Below, piece after piece: positions 5,188 to 9,629 of a DNA stretch of 9,629 bases. Where the stretch lies: positions 1-9,629 of the forward strand of contig JAKAEG010000104.1 in NCBI GenBank assembly GCA_021819985.1, in the 5' to 3' direction. The DNA is from Nitrospirota bacterium (lineage in GTDB: Bacteria > Nitrospirota > Thermodesulfovibrionia > Thermodesulfovibrionales > JdFR-88). Below the pieces are notes generated by a model. It saw only the letters and a list, made by a program, of their open reading frames with translations, ran no database searches and had not been told where the DNA came from. Within the stretch, counting starts at the first letter, position 1; each line of letters begins with the position of its first letter. The position numbers and the translations under genes were made by a program.

Positions 5188-6072
5188 TCACGTCGTCAGA
5201 CCTGAAAGGATCTCGAATCCGCCTGTTATATCCAGAAGCTCCTCCGTTATCGAGTCCTGCCTGAGCTGTCTATACCGGGCATTCAGTTCATCCAGTTTTG
5301 CTTCTATATTCTTTTCGGCCATCTGCATGGACGAGAGGCGGGCGGCATTTTCGCTCGCCAGGGACTCGGAAAACGCTTGGTAGAGCGCAATAAAAAGATA
5401 CCGGCGAATAAGCGAAGAGAAAAGCTTTCTCTTTTCAATCCTGAAAAAAGGGATGGAGTGGGTTGGCCATTTACGGCCTTCAATTTCATGAAGCCATTCG
5501 CGGTCGACGGGAAGGAGCTTTACCGACACTGGATTATAGACAACTCCGTGAGATAATTTGTTGTAGAAGAGAAAAACTCTATCAAGCCCTTTTTTTTCCA
5601 GGCTTTCTATTGCAAAAAGGACCTTATAGACGATGGAGGTGACCGCCGGGATTGCCCCGGGCATGTCAAAAAGGGCCTGAATGCCCTCTCCTGCTTCCTC
5701 AAGGGCAGGTGCAATGCGCGCTCCAGCGGCAATGATCACTCTTTCCTGCCTGTCTGGCTCAAGTTTCTCTATCTCAGCCAGGTAATGAGATGATATCTGG
5801 TCATTGAAGCGCCCGCAAAGCCCCTGATCCGAGCCGAAGACAACGGCGCAGAGTCGTCCTTTCCCCCTCTGGATATTCCAGAGGGCTTCCACTTCTCCCC
5901 TCACGGCCGCCTGAAGCCCAAGGTCAATCGTCCTTGCATAATCGGCAAGGGCCTCCACTGCCCGCGTATATTGACGAATGTTTACGGAGGCAATCGTCTT
6001 CATTATTTTCACTATCGAGTGGATATCCTCCGCGATTTCTATTTTTCTTTTGAATTCTTCGAGCTCGAGCAT
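5188..6072 (-). CDS. atpG: N-type ATPase gamma subunit (central stalk)
   Basis: A 294-residue gamma subunit, the rotating shaft that couples the membrane c ring to the alpha3beta3 head. The N-terminal helix (about 1-55) contains IVKIMKTIASVNIRQYTRA, the counterpart of the usual MxxVAxxK coiled-coil helix. GSDQGLCGRFN at 80-90 is the conserved start of the Rossmann-like globular domain. The C-terminal helix (about 239-289), with SENAARLSSMQMAEKNIEA and later DSITEELLDITGGFEIL, is the strongly conserved shaft helix. The ATG at 6072 lies 2 bases beyond the atpA stop, and AAAGGGG lies farther upstream than usual, so translation is probably coupled. It is the last gene of the operon, as in other N-ATPase operons, where beta and epsilon lie at the other end instead of following gamma. 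No convincing intrinsic terminator is seen after it. Confidence 0.95.
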   Translation of the reverse strand: MLELEEFKRKIEIAEDIHSIVKIMKTIASVNIRQYTRAVEALADYARTIDLGLQAAVRGEVEALWNIQRGKGRLCAVVFGSDQGLCGRFNDQISSHYLAEIEKLEPDRQERVIIAAGARIAPALEEAGEGIQALFDMPGAIPAVTSIVYKVLFAIESLEKKGLDRVFLFYNKLSHGVVYNPVSVKLLPVDREWLHEIEGRKWPTHSIPFFRIEKRKLFSSLIRRYLFIALYQAFSESLASENAARLSSMQMAEKNIEAKLDELNARYRQLRQDSITEELLDITGGFEILSGLTT

Positions 6073-6074
6073 TT

Positions 6075-7607
6075 TCAGGCGGCCCCTTTTACGTTCGCTG
6101 CGGCCCTGTTTGCGGCTTCCATAAGCCTGTTAATATCCTCATCCGGGAGCTTTTCCCCTGATGTGATTTTCCTCTGCAGGTCTGCAAACTCTTCCCGGAT
6201 GATTTTTCCCAGTTCATTTTCCGCCTTGACGAAATCTTCCAGTTTGAGCCCGTCAAAAATCCCGCTTGTGACCGCAAGAAGTATCCCTGTTTGCTCCGCA
6301 GGGGACTTTGGATCATACTGGTGCTGTTTCAGGATTTCCCGGACCCTCCTGCCGCGCTCCAGTGTCTTTAGCGTATTCTCATCCAGCCTCGTACTGAAAC
6401 GAGAGAATTTTTCGAGCTCTTCGAATTGCGCGTAAGAGAGTTTCAGTTCACCCGCAACGGCGAGATAGGCCGGGTATTGCGTCTTTCCACCCACTCTCGA
6501 TACCGATTTCCCGACATCAACAGCGGGCATCATGCCTTTTTGGAAGAGCAGGGGGGAAAGATATATCTGCCCGTCCGTTATGGAGATAAGGTTTGTGGGG
6601 ATGTATGCCGCCACATTCTGTGCTTCTGTCTCGATTATGGGAAGGGCCGTAAGAGAGCCGCCGCCAAGCTCCTTGTTCAAATGGGTTGAACGTTCAAGGA
6701 GACGGGAATGGATATAAAAGATATCTCCTGGATAAGCCTCCCTTCCAGGGGGGCGTCTCAAAAGGAGGGAGAGCTGTCTGTAGGCCCAGGCATGCCGCGT
6801 CAGGTCGTCATATATAATCAGGACATCTCTGCCCTTCTCCATGAAATACTCTCCCATGGACGTAGCGGCATAGGGTGCTATGAACTGAAGACCGGGGGGA
6901 TCCTCGCCAGCCGCCACTAGAATGATGGTATGCTGCATGGCGTCATTCCTGCGGATGTCGTCAATGACTTTCGCAACGGACGAGAGCCTCTGTCCTATAG
7001 CGCAATAAATGCAGATCACATCCTTGCCGCGCTGATTGATTATCGTATCCACAGCTATAGCCGTCTTGCCGGTCTGCCTGTCCCCGAGTATCAACTCCCG
7101 CTGGCCTTTCCCGATCGGAATGAGCGCGTCTATCACCTTAAGCCCCGTAAGGAGGGGTTCCGTCACCGGCGCCCTGTCCATGATGGCCGCCGCCTCGCGC
7201 TCCACTGGCAGACGCCTCATTGCGAGTATGGGCCCCTTTGAGTCAAGGGGTTCGCCTACTCCATTCACGACACGTCCGAGGAGTTCCTCTCCGACAGGCA
7301 CATCGAGTATCCTGCCCGCCCGGCGCACGTCGGCTCCCGCCTCAAGGGAGACACTCTCTTTAAGAAGAATTATCCCTACGTTATCAGGCTCAAGCGTAAA
7401 GGCGATCCCCAAGGTGTCATCCTCGAAGAGCACGATCTCATCGTACTCAACTCCCGGAAGGCCTTTGATGCGGGCTATGCCGCTGCCTACAAATGTGACC
7501 ATACCGCTTTCGGACAGCTCTATCGCGGGCTTGCGCTCCTTGAGGGCCCTTTCAATTGCCGCGATGGAATCCTCCAGAACGGCCTTCATTTTTCCGTTTT
7601 TATTCAT
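6075..7607 (-). CDS. atpA: N-type ATPase F1 alpha subunit
   Basis: A 510-residue F1 alpha subunit that binds nucleotide non-catalytically and supplies the arginine finger to the beta site. Order: beta-barrel domain (about 30-100), then the nucleotide-binding domain with the P-loop GDRQTGKT at 175-182, the Walker B strand DVLIIYDDLTRHA from 261, and VGKSVSRVGG with the arginine finger R371 at about 366-374, then the C-terminal helical domain. The N-terminal delta-contacting region is short and unlike classical alpha (LEDSIAAIERALKERKPAIE), in keeping with an alternate F1Fo type. The ATG at 7607 overlaps the atpF stop by 8 bases (ATGAATAA), implying coupled translation; an internal ATG at 7589 is possible but has no better ribosome site. 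Classical operons place delta (atpH) between atpF and atpA; here there is none. Confidence 0.96.
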   Translation of the reverse strand: MNKNGKMKAVLEDSIAAIERALKERKPAIELSESGMVTFVGSGIARIKGLPGVEYDEIVLFEDDTLGIAFTLEPDNVGIILLKESVSLEAGADVRRAGRILDVPVGEELLGRVVNGVGEPLDSKGPILAMRRLPVEREAAAIMDRAPVTEPLLTGLKVIDALIPIGKGQRELILGDRQTGKTAIAVDTIINQRGKDVICIYCAIGQRLSSVAKVIDDIRRNDAMQHTIILVAAGEDPPGLQFIAPYAATSMGEYFMEKGRDVLIIYDDLTRHAWAYRQLSLLLRRPPGREAYPGDIFYIHSRLLERSTHLNKELGGGSLTALPIIETEAQNVAAYIPTNLISITDGQIYLSPLLFQKGMMPAVDVGKSVSRVGGKTQYPAYLAVAGELKLSYAQFEELEKFSRFSTRLDENTLKTLERGRRVREILKQHQYDPKSPAEQTGILLAVTSGIFDGLKLEDFVKAENELGKIIREEFADLQRKITSGEKLPDEDINRLMEAANRAAANVKGAA

Positions 7608-8373
7608 TTGAGCCCGTTTCGGTTTTTGCTTCTATGAATTTGCCTATCTTCTCTTCCATCCTGTCAAGATATTCCTTGAGATTCCAAGCCACCTTGTATC
7701 CGTTTCCATTAACTTCGATGCCTGATATGAGTTTCGGAGATATCTCATATTTGATCTCAACCCAGCTTCCTATCTCCCTTTGCAAGAAATCCGAAAATTC
7801 TTTTTTGTCTGGCATATCAAAGGCGCTTCTTACGATGACAACCCCGCCACCGAAAACGATATGCCTGCCGATTTCCTCTTTCTTTTTTTCGTCAAGGCTG
7901 GCCATTTTCTTTTTGAAGGAACCGATCATCTCTTTTTCAATCCCTGAATTGGCAATGTCTCTTAAGGACTGTCTTGACACGGCAAAAGCCTCATGGGCGG
8001 CCTTTCTCCTTAGTTCATCAAGGAAGGATATCTTTTCCTCTTCCAGGGACTCAAGCCACGCGGCCTTTTCCTCTTCCACCTCTTCCCTGGCCCTGTCCAG
8101 CAGGTCTTCTTTCTTCCCGTCTGCCTCAATTCGCGCCGCCCGGAGCATTTCCTCGCGCTTGCCCTCAATCTCGCTTATCTTCCGGATATATTCGTCCGCG
8201 GAACGCCCGGCTTCCTCTTTCCTCTTTTTCGCCTCGTCCAGCCTGCCAGCAATGTCTTTCTCCCGCCTGTCCATGGCTTCTGTGACAGGCTTGTAAAGGA
8301 AACGTTTTAAGAGCCAGACCAGTATGATGAAATTGAGGATCTGCGCGACGACGGTGTACCAGTCAATGAGCAT
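7600..8373 (-). CDS. atpF: N-type ATPase b subunit with delta-like C-terminal region
   Basis: A 257-residue peripheral-stalk subunit, about 100 residues longer than a classical b. One membrane helix lies at about 5-22 (VVAQILNFIILVWLLKRFLY), followed by a long charged coiled coil to about residue 165, rich in Glu, Lys and Arg. The remainder (about 165-245), including SGIEVNGNGYKVAWNLKEYL, resembles the C-terminal part of the delta subunit (the G-x-x-V-x-x-x-G-x-x-x-D/N-x-S stretch). In the alternate F1Fo type this extension is thought to take over the job of the missing delta, joining the stalk to the head. The ATG at 8373 is 6 bases after the atpE stop; GGAAGA over that stop is the likely ribosome site. 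It overlaps atpA by 8 bases. Confidence 0.93.
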   Translation of the reverse strand: MLIDWYTVVAQILNFIILVWLLKRFLYKPVTEAMDRREKDIAGRLDEAKKRKEEAGRSADEYIRKISEIEGKREEMLRAARIEADGKKEDLLDRAREEVEEEKAAWLESLEEEKISFLDELRRKAAHEAFAVSRQSLRDIANSGIEKEMIGSFKKKMASLDEKKKEEIGRHIVFGGGVVIVRSAFDMPDKKEFSDFLQREIGSWVEIKYEISPKLISGIEVNGNGYKVAWNLKEYLDRMEEKIGKFIEAKTETGSNE

Positions 8374-8379
8374 GGATTT

Positions 8380-8658
8380 TTATCTTCCGCCCTTCGCCCT
8401 CAAAAAATCCCAAAAGGGGTTCGCGAACAGCAGAATCATTGCAATGACAAAGGTGTATATGGCTAAAGACTCTATGAAGGCGAGGCTTACAAAGAGGGTC
8501 CTCGTTATCGTATTTGCCTCATCAGGCTGCTGAGCGATTGCGCTTAACGCCTGCGATGCCGTCCGGGCCTCTCCCAAAGCCGGCCCTATCCCACCGATGG
8601 CCATTCCGAAACCGGCGGTTATGATCGATGCAAGCGCGATGATAGTAAGACTGTCCAT
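8380..8658 (-). CDS. atpE: N-type ATPase c subunit (rotor ring)
   Basis: A 92-residue hairpin of two membrane helices that oligomerises into the ion-carrying ring. Helix 1 (about 5-38) has GGIGPALGEA with a carboxylate at E30; helix 2 (about 52-79) carries the main ion-binding E63 in FIESLAIYTF. Compared with the Ilyobacter Na+ site (Gln32, Glu65, Ser66, Thr67, Tyr70), this protein has E30, E63, S64, L65 and Y68. So the Thr position is Leu and the helix-1 Gln is Glu, the two-carboxylate form seen in N-type c subunits. The polar loop reads AQQPD, where most c subunits have RQP. Na+ or H+ use cannot be settled here. The gene has the best ribosome site of the operon and lies 12 bases after atpB. 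Confidence 0.95.
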   Translation of the reverse strand: MDSLTIIALASIITAGFGMAIGGIGPALGEARTASQALSAIAQQPDEANTITRTLFVSLAFIESLAIYTFVIAMILLFANPFWDFLRAKGGR

Positions 8659-8663
8659 TTTTT

Positions 8664-8670
8664 CCTCCTT
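8664..8670 (-). promoter_or_regulatory. strong ribosome binding site of atpE
   Basis: Read on the minus strand, AAGGAGG begins directly after the atpB stop codon and stands 5 bases before the atpE ATG, in an A-rich unstructured context. It is the only near-consensus site in this operon. That fits the need for many c subunits per complex, while the neighbouring genes rely on overlaps and short gaps. Confidence 0.75.
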
Positions 8671-9366
8671 TTATTTTTCCTCCGTCCGGCCTTTCCTTAC
8701 CTCATGGGCGCGGGCTGCGGAGGCGATGTATACAAGGGCAAGCACGGCGAATATGTACGCCTGTATGAGGCCGATCACGAGGCCAAGGGCGTGCATAAGC
8801 ACGGGAAAGAAAAACGGCGAGACGGCAATCAGGATAACAATCAGTTTTGTCTCGCTCATTACGTTGCCGAAAAGCCTTACGGCCAGGGCAAGAGTGCGGG
8901 AGATTTCTCCCATTAGATGAAATGGCAACATGAAAACCGAGGGTTGGATATAATGTTCCAGGTAGCCGGCAACCCCCTCTTCCAGGACCCCGAAAAGGGG
9001 CACGGCGATGAAAACACAGATAGCCAGTGCCGCAGTCGTGGAAAGCGAACCCGTTGGAGGCTCGAAGCCGGGTATGACGCTTAGGACGCTCGCGGTCCCG
9101 ATAAAAATGAAAAGCGTCCCGATGAAGGGGAGATATCTCTCGGGGTGGGGGACCCCGGTCTCTTTTATCTGGTTTTGTACGAAACCGATTATGATCTCAA
9201 GCATATTCTGGCCTCTGCCTATATTTGCCTGAGAGGTCAGTTTTCGGGTTATACCTCGCGATAATATCACAAGGAGGATCATAATGGCCCATGTGAAGGC
9301 GATAGTTTCGTTTACCACGATCCGGCCATGCCGGAAGAGAACCATCTGGTCGGGCGTTAATCTCAT
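8671..9366 (-). CDS. atpB: N-type ATPase a subunit (ion channel stator)
   Basis: A 231-residue membrane subunit that forms the two ion half-channels against the c ring. Five or more hydrophobic segments are visible, at about 18-38, 80-100, 112-130, 172-192 and 195-220. The essential stator arginine is R164 in RTLALAVRLFGNVMS, and the conserved glutamine of the last helix is Q202 in LIQAYIFAVL. The MRLTPDQ start and the short N-terminus before the first helix match alternate F1Fo a subunits rather than the longer classical form. The ATG at 9366 overlaps a TGA (9363-9365) in one frame of the upstream region (ATGA) and has no ribosome site of its own, which points to coupling with atpR. AtpB would also contact AtpR, thought to assist ring ion-site function. 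The stop is followed at once by the atpE ribosome site. Confidence 0.95.
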   Translation of the reverse strand: MRLTPDQMVLFRHGRIVVNETIAFTWAIMILLVILSRGITRKLTSQANIGRGQNMLEIIIGFVQNQIKETGVPHPERYLPFIGTLFIFIGTASVLSVIPGFEPPTGSLSTTAALAICVFIAVPLFGVLEEGVAGYLEHYIQPSVFMLPFHLMGEISRTLALAVRLFGNVMSETKLIVILIAVSPFFFPVLMHALGLVIGLIQAYIFAVLALVYIASAARAHEVRKGRTEEK

Positions 9367-9629
9367 TTGTAATTCTGCCGGAAGGTTTTAATACGATGCC
9401 GGACTTTATTTTTCTTGTTATGAGCGTTCTGGAGAAAATGAACCCGGCAAGGACCGGCAGGAGCCTGTGCCATTTGCCACCGGCCGCAACAAAAAAGGTG
9501 CAGACTACAAGAGAGGACCTCCCAAAGAAACTCACCATCAGCACTGCAGCGGGCCTGTTTGTTTTTGACAGGGCCTGTAATGTTATCCACAATCCCAAAA
9601 AATAGAAAAGACCGGTTAAAACGCCTGCC
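9197..9629 (-). CDS. atpR: N-type ATPase AtpR-like membrane subunit, 5' end outside window
   Basis: The frame enters from the right edge and reads GVLTGLFYFLGLWITLQALS, then RPAAVLMVSFFGRSSLVV, AAGGKWHRLLPVLAGFIFSR and TLITRKIK. This fits AtpR, the small protein with three membrane helices found only in N-ATPase operons, just before atpB. Buried arginines such as the one in SFFGRSSLV are typical and are thought to face the c subunit carboxylates. Homology ends at about 9400. The observed frame then continues without homology to TGA at 9197-9199, 170 bases into atpB. A one-base (-1) shift near the A-rich stretch at 9401-9418 would instead end it at TGA 9363-9365, overlapping the atpB ATG. I think the second form is the natural one and the observed frame reflects a lost base, real or from sequencing. 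The 5' part and the upstream genes are outside. Confidence 0.8.
   Translation of the reverse strand, partial: AGVLTGLFYFLGLWITLQALSKTNRPAAVLMVSFFGRSSLVVCTFFVAAGGKWHRLLPVLAGFIFSRTLITRKIKSGIVLKPSGRITNEINARPDGSLPAWPDRGKRNYRLHMGHYDPPCDIIARYNPKTDLSGKYRQRPEYA

Noticed and set aside
7556..8296. Long plus-strand frame antisense to atpF and the start of atpA
   Set aside because: Ser/Phe-rich shadow of the Glu/Lys-rich coiled coil on the other strand; no ribosome site and no homology.
1..9629. CRISPR array, tRNA or rRNA gene, insertion sequence
   Set aside because: No regularly spaced repeats, no cloverleaf or rRNA-like stretch, and no transposase or terminal inverted repeats were seen on either strand.

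Overview
The window reads as chromosomal DNA of a Gram-negative, probably anaerobic bacterium of mid GC content. The ECF sigma factor with its C-terminal Cys tail, the DGC-domain protein and the N-type ATPase would all suit a Desulfobacterota- or Nitrospirota-like genome. That placement is inference from gene content; there is no rRNA or other phylogenetic marker.

Layout. Plus-strand genes fill roughly the left half: a SAM-dependent methyltransferase (48-818), a PLP-dependent Cys/Met-metabolism enzyme (967-2094), an ECF sigma factor (2298-2924), a DGC-domain putative zinc-binding protein (2976-3446), and, after a stretch of broken genes, a cysteine hydrolase of the isochorismatase family (4196-4747). 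The minus strand from 5188 to the right edge is one tight operon, atpR(partial)-atpB-atpE-atpF-atpA-atpG. This is the 3' part of an N-type (alternate F1Fo) ATPase operon. Its beta, epsilon and AtpQ genes should lie beyond base 9629.

The N-type assignment rests on four things: the gene order R-B-E-F-A-G, the absence of a separate delta gene between atpF and atpA, a b subunit lengthened by a delta-like C-terminal region, and a c subunit with a carboxylate in both helices. The operon is compact, with overlaps or 2-12 base gaps. The strongest ribosome binding site is in front of atpE, as expected for the subunit needed in most copies.

Between 3447 and 5187 the DNA is decaying. It holds an unidentified minus-strand C-terminal fragment, a GNAT acetyltransferase broken by a frameshift and a stop, and a UbiB/AarF-kinase remnant lacking both ends. 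Among these sits the intact cysteine hydrolase, whose start overlaps the stop of a 32-codon ORF that has a good ribosome binding site.

The most interesting unit is the sigma factor plus DGC protein pair. No recognisable anti-sigma gene is adjacent. The sigma factor ends in a two-cysteine tail, and an 11-bp perfect inverted repeat between the genes places the DGC ribosome binding site in a hairpin. That suggests a metal- or thiol-responsive unit with translational coupling, which is inference. Extended -10 promoters with an identical 11-base core precede the sigma gene and the GNAT pseudogene.
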